Shown one piece after another: positions 15,896 to 23,561 of a stretch of 45,083 bases of DNA. Under the pieces are notes generated by a model. The model made no database searches, had not been told where the DNA came from, and was given only the letters and a program-made list of their open reading frames with translations. Numbering within the stretch: the stretch's first letter is position 1; every line of letters begins with the position of its first letter. Origin of the DNA: an uncultured Flavobacteriales bacterium (GTDB lineage Bacteria; Bacteroidota; Bacteroidia; Flavobacteriales; Crocinitomicaceae); the NCBI GenBank assembly GCA_946479985.1, contig CAMLIF010000019.1, positions 1-45,083 on the forward strand, given 5' to 3'. The translations under genes and the position numbers were made by a program.

Positions 15896-16420
15896 ATGGT
15901 GAGTCTTCGTTGTAAGATAGTCGTGAAAGAAGAATTAGCAAGCCTCGGGTTGTATCCTGCCAGTGTAGAGTTAGGAGTTGTAGAAGTCATAGAGGAAATT
16001 CCGCGTGAAGTTCTTGAAATACTGCGCAGGAATCTGACCAGGTGTGGATTGGAATTGGTAGATGACAAAAACAGTGTCCTGGTTGAAAAGACCAAAGCAG
16101 CAATTATTGAGATGGTCGACTACTCAGTTGAAAACCCCAGGGTAAATCATTCGGATTATATCAGTAAAAAAGTCAATTGCGACTATGCTTACATTTCGCA
16201 TTTGTTTTCCAGGGAAAAAGGAATGACAATCCAGCATTTCATTATTGTGAGAAAAATAGAAAAGGTAAAGGAGTTTTTGGCGTACAGTGAATTGAATCTG
16301 ACCGAAATTTCGTTCAAGCTTGGTTATAGCAGTGTATCCCATTTGTCTAATCAATTCAAAAAGATCACAGGATATTCACCGACAGATCACCGGCAACTGG
16401 ACTGCGGTTTAGAAAACTGA
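15896..16420 (+). CDS. AraC-family transcriptional regulator (short form)
   Basis: From ATG 15896 the protein has 174 residues. A small N-terminal alpha/beta domain (about 1-60, with I-P-R-E-V-L-E-I-L-R-R-N-L) replaces the usual cupin sensor. A C-terminal double helix-turn-helix of the AraC type (about 68-168) contains L-T-E-I-S-F-K-L-G-Y-S-S-V-S-H-L. Such short AraC proteins are common in Bacteroidota. A GTG 27 bases upstream would extend it slightly. Neither the ligand nor the targets can be read from sequence; it sits directly ahead of a two-component system. Confidence 0.88.
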   Translation: MVSLRCKIVVKEELASLGLYPASVELGVVEVIEEIPREVLEILRRNLTRCGLELVDDKNSVLVEKTKAAIIEMVDYSVENPRVNHSDYISKKVNCDYAYISHLFSREKGMTIQHFIIVRKIEKVKEFLAYSELNLTEISFKLGYSSVSHLSNQFKKITGYSPTDHRQLDCGLEN

Positions 16421-16517
16421 ACTCAAAAGACACGTTTTCCCTGCCTCAAAAGGAAAATGAAGAAACCCCACTGAAACAATTCGATGAACTAATCACTAAT
16501 TACTACTTTAGTGCCTG

Positions 16518-17213
16518 ATGAATTCAAAACGCAAAATACTTATTATTGAAGACGATCAGCAGATCAACTCAATCGTGCAAAAAGGATTGGAAGAAGAAGG
16601 CTTTGATATTCGTTCTGCTTTTGATGGTGTGAGCGGATTAGATCATTTCAGCAGCTGGAACCCGGACTTGGTGATCCTGGATATTATGCTTCCCAGACTC
16701 AACGGCCTGCAGGTCTGTTCTAAGATCCGTGAAACGAGCGAAGTACCGATACTCATGTTGACAGCGCTTGGAACACCTGAAAATGTGGCGCTTGGATTAG
16801 ATTCCGGGGCCGACGATTATTTGCCGAAACCGTTTAAGTTCATAGAATTGAATGCGCGGGTGCGGTCGTTGCTGAGAAGAGTTGAACGGCAGCATGGAAT
16901 TCAGGTGGCTGCAATTTACCAGTTCGATGACCTGATTTTGAATGATGACGAAAAGACGGTTCTACGGAATGACCAGCCCATTGCACTCACTTCTACCGAA
17001 TACCGATTGCTGCATTTGTTTATGATGAACCCAAAAAAGGTTTTTTCCCGAATGGAAATTCTGGACGAAGTTTGGGGAGTTGATTTTGAACTCGGAACAA
17101 ATGTAGTGGACGTTTATGTAAACTACCTGCGGAAGAAATTAAGCCAGTTTGGCGGAACAAAACTTATCCAAACCGTAATAGGAATGGGGTATGTACTAAG
17201 AGACGAAGAATGA
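16518..17213 (+). CDS. OmpR/PhoB-family response regulator
   Basis: This 231-residue regulator has a receiver domain (1-120; acidic pair E11/D12, phospho-acceptor Asp55, Lys in L-P-K-P-F) and a C-terminal winged helix (about 135-230; M-E-I-L-D-E-V-W, N-V-V-D-V-Y-V-N-Y-L-R-K-K). Its stop codon overlaps the start of the following histidine kinase by four bases. Regulators of this family bind direct repeats about 11 bp apart; five such repeats lie just after the kinase gene at 18632-18680 and are the predicted target. Confidence 0.96.
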   Translation: MNSKRKILIIEDDQQINSIVQKGLEEEGFDIRSAFDGVSGLDHFSSWNPDLVILDIMLPRLNGLQVCSKIRETSEVPILMLTALGTPENVALGLDSGADDYLPKPFKFIELNARVRSLLRRVERQHGIQVAAIYQFDDLILNDDEKTVLRNDQPIALTSTEYRLLHLFMMNPKKVFSRMEILDEVWGVDFELGTNVVDVYVNYLRKKLSQFGGTKLIQTVIGMGYVLRDEE

Positions 17214-18577
17214 GAATCCGGTCGCGCATAATCCTGTTGTTGAGTACAACCTTCGCTGCATTGGTTTTGATATTCAGTGTGTTCGTTTATGTCTTATCGT
17301 CGAATTTTGTATTTAATGATTTTTACGACCGACTAAAAGCGCGTACTAATACAACCATTCACATAAAGCTTGATAAACGTACCGATAAGCAGTTTGTAAA
17401 AGAATTCAAGGAAGAATACCTGGAGCAATTGCCTGAAGAAAAAAGCATCATTGTAAAACTAACAACTGATAACCGGGTTGAAAACCCGAAAGGACATAAC
17501 GAAAAAGAATTACAGTTTATTCATTCTGTAATTTCTATGGGGACCAACCAAACGCGCCACAAAGACCTGTTGAGTTACGGAAGAACATACACTGCGCATG
17601 ATGGAAACAACTATGTGGTTTATACCTCGGCGCGGAACATGTATTATAAAAAGTATAAGAATTATCTCGGCGGATTGCTGGTATTCATGTTCCTGTTTTC
17701 GATTGCGCTGATCGTTTTGGTTTCGCTATGGCTGTCGAAACGATTGATAAAACCCCTGCGTGATTTGCGTACCGGAATTCACAGGATCGGGACAGAAAAC
17801 CTGCACATTCGCCTGGAAAACAAACAGGAAGGCGATGAATTAGGCGAGTTGATCAGCACGATGAATAATATGCTCGACCGCCTGGAAACCAGCTTTGAAA
17901 CCCAGAACAATTTTATCAGCAACGCTTCACACGAGTTAAATACTCCACTAACAAGTATTATTGGTCAAGCCGACCTCATGCTGAGCAAAGACCGAACTCC
18001 GGAAGATTACAAAGCAGCATTGAACCAGATTCTGGAACAGGCAGAAAAACTCAATAAGAAAACCAAAGCATTGCTGTTTCTGGCGCAAACCGGTTTCGAC
18101 GGGAAGAAAATGACCATTGAACGCATCCGGATCGATGAGCTCGTTTTCCTGACAATTGAAACTGTGAACAGAATCATTCCCGGAAATAAGATTCGTTTTG
18201 ATTACGAGTGTTTGCCGGAGAACCTGGATCTTCTGGAAGTGAACGGAAATTCGCAATTATTGCAGCTTGCTTTGTCGAATGTACTTCTGAACGCATGCAA
18301 ATATTCTGAAAACCAGGAAGTAAATATTTCACTGAGCTATTCAAAGAGTGAAGTCTCTATTTTAGTAAAGGATTCCGGAATTGGTATTCCAACAGAAGAA
18401 ATACAGTATATCTATGATCCGTTTTTCCGTGCTTCCAACACAACAGCGTTTGAAGGTTACGGAATCGGACTTCCGCTTACCAGAAATATCATGCGTTTGC
18501 ATAAAGGAAAAATTTTGGTACAATCGAATCAGGACGACGGCACGCTTGTTCGGTTAGTGTTGCCATATACTAAGTGA
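17210..18577 (+). CDS. HAMP-domain sensor histidine kinase
   Basis: The 455-residue inner-membrane kinase has a first membrane helix (about 7-30), a periplasmic region of about 125 residues, a second helix (about 153-175), a HAMP domain, HisKA with His241 in S-H-E-L-N-T-P-L-T, and an ATPase domain with DSGIGI and GYGIGLPL. Asn replaces the usual Arg in the H-box. The sensed signal is unknown. It is translationally coupled to its response regulator. Confidence 0.96.
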   Translation: MRIRSRIILLLSTTFAALVLIFSVFVYVLSSNFVFNDFYDRLKARTNTTIHIKLDKRTDKQFVKEFKEEYLEQLPEEKSIIVKLTTDNRVENPKGHNEKELQFIHSVISMGTNQTRHKDLLSYGRTYTAHDGNNYVVYTSARNMYYKKYKNYLGGLLVFMFLFSIALIVLVSLWLSKRLIKPLRDLRTGIHRIGTENLHIRLENKQEGDELGELISTMNNMLDRLETSFETQNNFISNASHELNTPLTSIIGQADLMLSKDRTPEDYKAALNQILEQAEKLNKKTKALLFLAQTGFDGKKMTIERIRIDELVFLTIETVNRIIPGNKIRFDYECLPENLDLLEVNGNSQLLQLALSNVLLNACKYSENQEVNISLSYSKSEVSILVKDSGIGIPTEEIQYIYDPFFRASNTTAFEGYGIGLPLTRNIMRLHKGKILVQSNQDDGTLVRLVLPYTK

Positions 18578-18631
18578 AAATTTAATCCCGATAGCCATCC
18601 GGAGAGAATTGAAAAGTTGATAGAAGCGTCG

Positions 18632-18710
18632 TTTCTTTCAATTTCTTAAAAATTCTAATCTCATTCTAATCCGGTTCTTATTTCATCCTTACACCCCGTG
18701 TCTAGTTTTG
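18632..18710 (+). promoter_or_regulatory. Phased TTCT array and -7 element: predicted OmpR-type promoter
   Basis: Five boxes, TTTCTTT (18632), TTTCTTA (18642), ATTCTAA (18652), ATTCTAA (18663) and GTTCTTA (18674), share the core TTCT at spacings of 10, 10, 11 and 11 bp, one helical turn each. The array ends near -35 relative to a perfect -7 element TAGTTTTG (18703-18710); the start codon follows at 18727. This is the layout of OmpR/PhoB-activated promoters, and the gene for such a regulator lies just upstream. Confidence 0.65.
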
Positions 18711-18726
18711 CTGAAAACAAATTAGC

Positions 18727-19206
18727 ATGGAAACAACAATTCTTATTCCAACCGATTTTAAGTTGGACTCACTTGAGTTATTAAAAACCTTTATTCAGTT
18801 CCAGGAAGGCGATGCCATTGAAGTGATCCTTGTTCACGGGATCTATCTCTCAAATTCAATTTCAGAGTTATTATTCTTCGACGAAAGTGAATTGAAACTG
18901 GAGATGGCAGGAAGAACATTCCTGAAACAGTTAAACAATGTTCAAAACGAGCTGGGATCAAAAGTTAAATCTATCCGGGTTGCCTTCTATTACGGTCACA
19001 CTCAAAGTTCATTCGAATATTTCACTGAAGCAAACTGCGTTACGAAAATGATCATTCCTGATAACATGGAATTCGATTTATCGAACAGGAAGAGCATGGA
19101 TATACGGCCGTTTTTGCGTAAATCGAAAGTAGCTAAAGAGCTGTTCTCGTGGGATCAGAATAACTCCAGTTTCTCCGTTAAAACCTTTCAACACGCGCTG
19201 TCATGA
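18727..19206 (+). CDS. UspA-like protein (159 aa)
   Basis: The N-terminus T-I-L-I-P-T-D-F and the alternating strand/helix pattern resemble a UspA domain, but the glycine-rich ATP-binding loop is absent and the C-terminal part is divergent. It is probably a cytoplasmic non-ATP-binding Usp relative; similarity is weak. The last four bases overlap the next start codon. It is the first gene behind the phased TTCT promoter. Confidence 0.65.
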   Translation: METTILIPTDFKLDSLELLKTFIQFQEGDAIEVILVHGIYLSNSISELLFFDESELKLEMAGRTFLKQLNNVQNELGSKVKSIRVAFYYGHTQSSFEYFTEANCVTKMIIPDNMEFDLSNRKSMDIRPFLRKSKVAKELFSWDQNNSSFSVKTFQHALS

Positions 19207-19700
19207 AACCCAAATTACTGATAGGGTTAATTACAGCGGTTTTCATGCTCAGTTCATTCGGATATTTTGTTTTCACGCATTCTAATTACCCGGAACAAGC
19301 CATTATTGGTGAATGGAAAGAAGTTTCATGGGTTTATGACAGAAACAACGATGATGCAAAAGTGAAACAAGAATTGGATGAAAGTGAACGTTCAAGCGTT
19401 GCAAATCATTTGGTTGTTCATGAGTTTGAAAACTGGACATTCAGGCCGAATTACAAACTTAAACTGCATGAACGTTCAGGGAAAGAACATATAATAAAAT
19501 GGCGTTTAAAAGACAGGGGCAGGGTGCTGACGTTGCTCAATAACGACGGAACGCATGAAGTATATTCCGTTGAAACGTTGAAAAAAGATGAGTTGGTCCT
19601 GCATTTCGATACCGATGTGCATGTGCGCGGAATAGTGAAAATAACCCTGAGAAGAAAAAACACTGCTTTCGATGGAAAAGCGAAAGTTTTAAAGAAATAA
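19203..19700 (+). CDS. Exported lipocalin-like protein (165 aa)
   Basis: A hydrophobic segment (about 5-24) acts as signal anchor or signal peptide. The remainder begins I-I-G-E-W-K-E-V-S-W and continues with beta-rich, charged sequence, which resembles the lipocalin-like domains found in many Bacteroidota secreted proteins. No cysteine lipobox is present. It is coupled by ATGA overlap to the UspA-like gene. Its function is unknown. Confidence 0.65.
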   Translation: MKPKLLIGLITAVFMLSSFGYFVFTHSNYPEQAIIGEWKEVSWVYDRNNDDAKVKQELDESERSSVANHLVVHEFENWTFRPNYKLKLHERSGKEHIIKWRLKDRGRVLTLLNNDGTHEVYSVETLKKDELVLHFDTDVHVRGIVKITLRRKNTAFDGKAKVLKK

Positions 19701-19734
19701 ATCATAGTAGCGAATAATAATCATTTATATAAGT

Positions 19735-20562
19735 ATGTTACGCAGATATAGCAATAGCAGAACTTTTCAGGATAACCTGAGATTGGGGAGTTTTACCGCA
19801 ATTATTGCCGGAATGGTGAACGTGGCTTCATTGGTTCTGTTTTATTCATTTACTTCGAATTTAACCGGGCATTTTGCCATTTTAGCAACAGAAATAGCAA
19901 GCGGACAATGGTTCCAGATGTTAGTGGTCTTTTTTTGGATCCTCTTGTTCTTTTCAGGAAGTTTTTTATCCAATAACCTGATCATTAACAGCACGGCGAA
20001 GAATACATTTCTTGCCCACAGTATTCCAATGATCCTGGAAATTCTTTGTTTCATTTTTGTGGGATTCTACGGTCAGTTTTTTTACACGGAAACTTTGACA
20101 CAAACTGAAATTCTGGTTTCGGTACTTCTTTTCGCAATGGGGCTTCAAAACGGATTAACCGCGAGTATTTCTAATTTCCAGGTGAAAACAACTCATTTAA
20201 CGGGGTTAACAACTGATCTGGCGCTTCATTTATCAATGTTGACAAAGAAAGCCTATCGTCAAAATGTGCAAATAGTAGAGAAAACGAAATTGATGCTAGC
20301 AGTTTTAGGATCATACTTATTAGGTGGAATTTTGTCAGGATTGATCATTCATTTTGTGCAGTTTCAGGTGTTCTATGCTGTTTCTATTGCTATGACCGGG
20401 GTATTGATTTACGATTTTGCCAAGACTTATGTTCCGTTTTTCACGAATAAGAAGAAACATAAACGCTCACTCAAAGTGAAAATGGAGAATCTGCAGCAGA
20501 CTATTAAGTCCACGGCCAAGACTACCGGAGCCCTTACTGATGTTTCAGCTGATGCAGGGTAG
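19735..20562 (+). CDS. YoaK/DUF1275 family membrane protein
   Basis: The 275-residue protein has about six membrane helices. DUF1275 features are visible: an N-terminal helix with A-G-M-V-N-V-A-S, the segment S-N-L-T-G-H-F-A-I-L-A, M-G-L-Q-N-G-L-T-A-S and T-H-L-T-G-L-T-T-D-L-A. The family's function is unproven. A hydrophilic C-terminal tail of about 45 residues extends into the cytoplasm. It lies 34 bp after the lipocalin-like gene and is likely the third gene of the TTCT-array operon. It converges with trmD; a short GGGAAA/TTTCCC hairpin spans the gap. Confidence 0.85.
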   Translation: MLRRYSNSRTFQDNLRLGSFTAIIAGMVNVASLVLFYSFTSNLTGHFAILATEIASGQWFQMLVVFFWILLFFSGSFLSNNLIINSTAKNTFLAHSIPMILEILCFIFVGFYGQFFYTETLTQTEILVSVLLFAMGLQNGLTASISNFQVKTTHLTGLTTDLALHLSMLTKKAYRQNVQIVEKTKLMLAVLGSYLLGGILSGLIIHFVQFQVFYAVSIAMTGVLIYDFAKTYVPFFTNKKKHKRSLKVKMENLQQTIKSTAKTTGALTDVSADAG

Positions 20563-20572
20563 GGGAAAGGAA

Positions 20573-21265
20573 TTACTCATTTCCCGTGAACTTTTTGTAA
20601 AGATCCGGCCGGCGTGTCCTGGTGCGTTCAATTGCCTGTTCCTCGCGCCATTGTTCAATCTTCGCGAAATCGCCGGAAATAAGTACATCCGGGACTTTCC
20701 AGCCGTTAAATTCGGGAGGACGTGTATAGACCGGCGGAGACAGTAAATCGTCCTGGAAACTGTCGGTCAGGGCAGAGGTTTCATCATTCATAACTCCGGG
20801 AATCAGGCGCCCGATACTGTCTACAACAACAGCTGCTGCCAGTTCTCCGCCTGTAAGAACGTATGAACCGATGGAAATTTCCCTGGTAATATAATGTTCA
20901 CGGATTCGTTCGTCTACTCCCTTGAAGTGTCCGCAAAGGATCATTATGTTTTCTTTCAGACTCCATGCGTTACTGTGCCGCTGTTCCAGCAACTCTCCGT
21001 CGGGAGTCATATAAATGATCTCGTCGTAAGTACGTTCGGCTTTCAGTTTTTCAATAAGCGCAGCAATCGGTTCAATAGACATAACCATTCCTGCTCCGCC
21101 TCCGTACTGGTAATCGTCTACATTTTTATGCTTAGAAGTGGAGTAATCGCGGATATTGTGAATATGGATTTCCAAAAGACCTCTGTCCTGGGCCCGTTTC
21201 ATCATGGAAACAGAGAACGGTCCTTCTAATAATTCCGGTAATATGGTAAGAATGTCGAAACGCAT
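20573..21265 (-). CDS. trmD: tRNA (guanine(37)-N1)-methyltransferase
   Basis: From ATG 21265 this 230-residue enzyme methylates G37 of tRNAs with S-adenosylmethionine, which prevents +1 frameshifting. The knot-fold (SPOUT) motifs are clear: [20 protein letters not shown] and [12 protein letters not shown]. An in-frame ATG 39 bases upstream would add a non-conserved extension. The gene stands alone here, without the usual rpsP-rimM neighbours, which is common in Bacteroidota. Confidence 0.97.
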   Translation of the reverse strand: MRFDILTILPELLEGPFSVSMMKRAQDRGLLEIHIHNIRDYSTSKHKNVDDYQYGGGAGMVMSIEPIAALIEKLKAERTYDEIIYMTPDGELLEQRHSNAWSLKENIMILCGHFKGVDERIREHYITREISIGSYVLTGGELAAAVVVDSIGRLIPGVMNDETSALTDSFQDDLLSPPVYTRPPEFNGWKVPDVLISGDFAKIEQWREEQAIERTRTRRPDLYKKFTGNE

Positions 21266-21391
21266 GATGTAAAGGTAGGAATTGAAAATTGAATCCTTTA
21301 GCAATATCAGGTAGAATTCAATTTTGGCATAATTATTATGCTTTGTGAATTTTAGATTGTAAAAATTGTATTTTTAACTAAAACTATCGTT

Positions 21392-21832
21392 ATGCAAACT
21401 ATTATTGGAATTTTAGTTGGAATTATTGCAGCATTTCACATCTATACATTATGGCTTGAGATGTTTGCATGGACAACGCGTGCTCCTAAGGTTTTCGTTA
21501 ATTTCCCGAAAGAATTGTTTCCGGCTACCAAAGCCTTAGCTGCAAATCAGGGATTATACAACGGTTTTCTCGCCGCAGGTCTCATCTGGACATTCTTCAT
21601 CACAGATGTTTACTGGCAATTCAATATCCGCTTGTTCTTTCTGAGTTGTGTTTCAATTGCCGGAATATATGGTGCGTTGTCTGCTTCAAAAACAATTTTC
21701 TTTGTTCAGGCAATGCCTGCACTGCTTGCTATTGGATTGATGATTGTTCTTCCGCGGTTTAGTTATGAGGATAATAGTTCAGTGAAAACAGACTTACAAA
21801 TAAAACAGCTGAAAGCACGCATTAAGAATTGA
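21392..21832 (+). CDS. DUF1304 family membrane protein
   Basis: This 146-residue protein has four membrane helices with the DUF1304 features E-M-F-A-W near the first helix and N-Q-G-L-Y-N-G-F-L-A-A-G in the second. It ends in a short charged tail. Members are found widely, but no activity is established. The gene is flanked by divergent trmD and a small secreted protein gene 40 bp downstream. Confidence 0.88.
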   Translation: MQTIIGILVGIIAAFHIYTLWLEMFAWTTRAPKVFVNFPKELFPATKALAANQGLYNGFLAAGLIWTFFITDVYWQFNIRLFFLSCVSIAGIYGALSASKTIFFVQAMPALLAIGLMIVLPRFSYEDNSSVKTDLQIKQLKARIKN

Positions 21833-21872
21833 ACCAAACTGTAGTGAAGTTGTAAGCTGAAAAAACTGTTTT

Positions 21873-22196
21873 ATGAAAATTACTCTGATTGCATTTTTAC
21901 TCTGTATTAGTTCCGCTGTTTTCGCTCAAAGTGAAAATTGCCAGTTGACGTTTCCGAAAACGGTAACATTGGTTGAGAAGCATTATCCCGTGGAAATTGT
22001 AAGTAGTTGTTGGATTAATAAAGTGGAAATTGTGGTTTATAATCGCTGGGGCCTTGAGATTTATAAATCCAATAACCTCATTCACGATTGGCAGGGAAAA
22101 GAAACGCAGGACGGTGTTTATTACATTACAGCGAAAGGAGAATACAGGAACGGTGAAAAATTTGAGGCTGCCGGTTTTGTGAATTTTATCCGATAA
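21873..22196 (+). CDS. Secreted stand-alone CHU_C-like mini-protein (107 aa)
   Basis: A signal peptide (1-18, ending V-F-A-Q) is followed by about 85 residues matching the core of the gliding-motility-associated C-terminal (CHU_C) domain: V-Y-N-R-W-G-L-E-I-Y-K-S-N, then W-Q-G-K, then Q-D-G-V-Y-Y-I. CHU_C is normally the tail that directs giant adhesins through the type IX secretion system. Here nothing is attached to it, so it could be a relic or a separate surface or assembly protein. Two cysteines (C23 and C45) may form a disulfide. Confidence 0.75.
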   Translation: MKITLIAFLLCISSAVFAQSENCQLTFPKTVTLVEKHYPVEIVSSCWINKVEIVVYNRWGLEIYKSNNLIHDWQGKETQDGVYYITAKGEYRNGEKFEAAGFVNFIR

Positions 22197-22221
22197 AAGA
22201 TTCTTCGTAGTGCTAATCTGA

Positions 22222-22653
22222 TCAATATCCGATCTTACTCCTTACGTTTCTTTTGAAATATTCAAGTGCTAAAGCATAACCTTCTAATCCGAATCCCATA
22301 ATGGAACCGGCACAAACCGCTGTAATCATAGAATTATGCCGGAACTCTTCACGTTGGGCCAGATTGCTGATATGAACTTCAATAACCGGAACCTGGATTC
22401 CGGAAATCGCATCGCGAAGTGCAACACTCGTATGTGTGTAACCGCCTGCATTCAGAATAATTCCTTCGTGTTTTGAATCGTACAGCGCATTGATCAATTC
22501 ACCTTCCACATTGGTCTGAATGTATTCCAGGTCGTTGCCGTAATCAGCTTTTAATTGCTCAAAAAACTTTAAAAACGTCTGTGTACCGTAAATTTCTGGT
22601 TCACGTGTTCCTAAAAGATTTAAATTCGGACCATTCAAAATTAGAATTCGCAT
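22222..22653 (-). CDS. aroQ: 3-dehydroquinate dehydratase, type II
   Basis: This 143-residue enzyme converts 3-dehydroquinate to 3-dehydroshikimate in the shikimate pathway. Motifs are N-G-P-N-L-N-L-L-G-T-R-E-P-E-I-Y-G at the N-terminus (flexible lid and catalytic Tyr), N-A-G-G-Y-T-H-T-S-V-A-L-R-D-A, and P-V-I-E-V-H-I-S-N with the catalytic His. Its start codon lies only 2 bp from the predicted start of divergent xerD, so its promoter must sit inside the xerD coding region. Confidence 0.97.
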   Translation of the reverse strand: MRILILNGPNLNLLGTREPEIYGTQTFLKFFEQLKADYGNDLEYIQTNVEGELINALYDSKHEGIILNAGGYTHTSVALRDAISGIQVPVIEVHISNLAQREEFRHNSMITAVCAGSIMGFGLEGYALALEYFKRNVRSKIGY

Positions 22654-22655
22654 TT

Positions 22656-23561
22656 GTGAAAGATTGGGAGCGCTATATTAAGCAATTTGTTCATTACTTG
22701 AAAATAGAACGGAGTTTATCTGCTAATTCTATATTGGCGTATGAGCAAGATGTCTGCAAGTTGAAAGATTGTTGTGAACCTTTTGGGTTATCGCCGGAAC
22801 ATGTTCAAACCAAACATTTGAAGAATTTTGTCGCACAATTATTCGACTTAGGATTAAGTGCTCGTTCCCAGGCGCGTATTATCTCAGGCTGGCGACAGTT
22901 TTTCGACTTTTTGTTATTGGAGGATGTGCGCAAAGACGATCCTTCCGAAGGATTGGAAATGCCAAGGATCGGGCGGAAATTGCCGGAAGTATTAACCCTC
23001 GAAGAAATTGAACGAATTATTGCGGTTATAGATCTGTCGAAACCGGAAGGACAACGCAATGTTGCAATTATTGAAACGCTTTACAGTTGTGGATTGCGTG
23101 TGAGTGAACTGGTGAATTTACGTTTCGAGGATTGTTTTTTCAAGGAAGGATTTATTCGCGTAATTGGAAAGGGAAACAAAGAACGACTGGTTCCTGTAAG
23201 CGAAACGGTAGAAGAAGAAGTGATTGCTTATACTGAAAACGAACGTTCAGATCTTCAGATCAAGAAAGGAAATGAAGCCTATGTTTTTCTGAATCGGAGA
23301 GGAGCGAAGTTAACGCGCGTTATGATTTTCACCATCGTCAGACAATTGGCCGCTTTGGCTGGAGTGACTAAGACGATTAGTCCGCATACATTCCGGCATT
23401 CGTTTGCAACGCACCTGATTGAAGGCGGAGCAAATTTAAGAGCTATCCAGGAAATGCTTGGCCATGAAAGCATTACAACCACTGAAATTTATACGCATTT
23501 AGATCAGCGATTCCTGAGGGAAGCCATTTTGAGTTATCACCCGAGAAACATCAAAAGCTAA
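22656..23561 (+). CDS. xerD: Site-specific tyrosine recombinase XerD
   Basis: XerD resolves chromosome dimers at dif during division. With a GTG start at 22656 the protein has 301 residues, and the catalytic residues fall at Arg148, Lys172, His244, Arg247, His270 and Tyr279, identical to E. coli XerD numbering. This supports GTG over the upstream ATG at 22581, which would overlap aroQ. The N-terminal core-binding domain covers about 1-95. The stop codon shares four bases with the stop of the convergent beta-barrel gene. It is a housekeeping gene, not a phage integrase. Confidence 0.95.
   Translation: MKDWERYIKQFVHYLKIERSLSANSILAYEQDVCKLKDCCEPFGLSPEHVQTKHLKNFVAQLFDLGLSARSQARIISGWRQFFDFLLLEDVRKDDPSEGLEMPRIGRKLPEVLTLEEIERIIAVIDLSKPEGQRNVAIIETLYSCGLRVSELVNLRFEDCFFKEGFIRVIGKGNKERLVPVSETVEEEVIAYTENERSDLQIKKGNEAYVFLNRRGAKLTRVMIFTIVRQLAALAGVTKTISPHTFRHSFATHLIEGGANLRAIQEMLGHESITTTEIYTHLDQRFLREAILSYHPRNIKS

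Noticed and set aside
22581..22655. Longer xerD start overlapping aroQ
   Set aside because: The GTG at 22656 gives exact E. coli XerD catalytic numbering and normal length.
22656..23561. Tyrosine recombinase as sign of a mobile element
   Set aside because: The sequence is a housekeeping XerD, with no phage genes or attachment-site repeats nearby.
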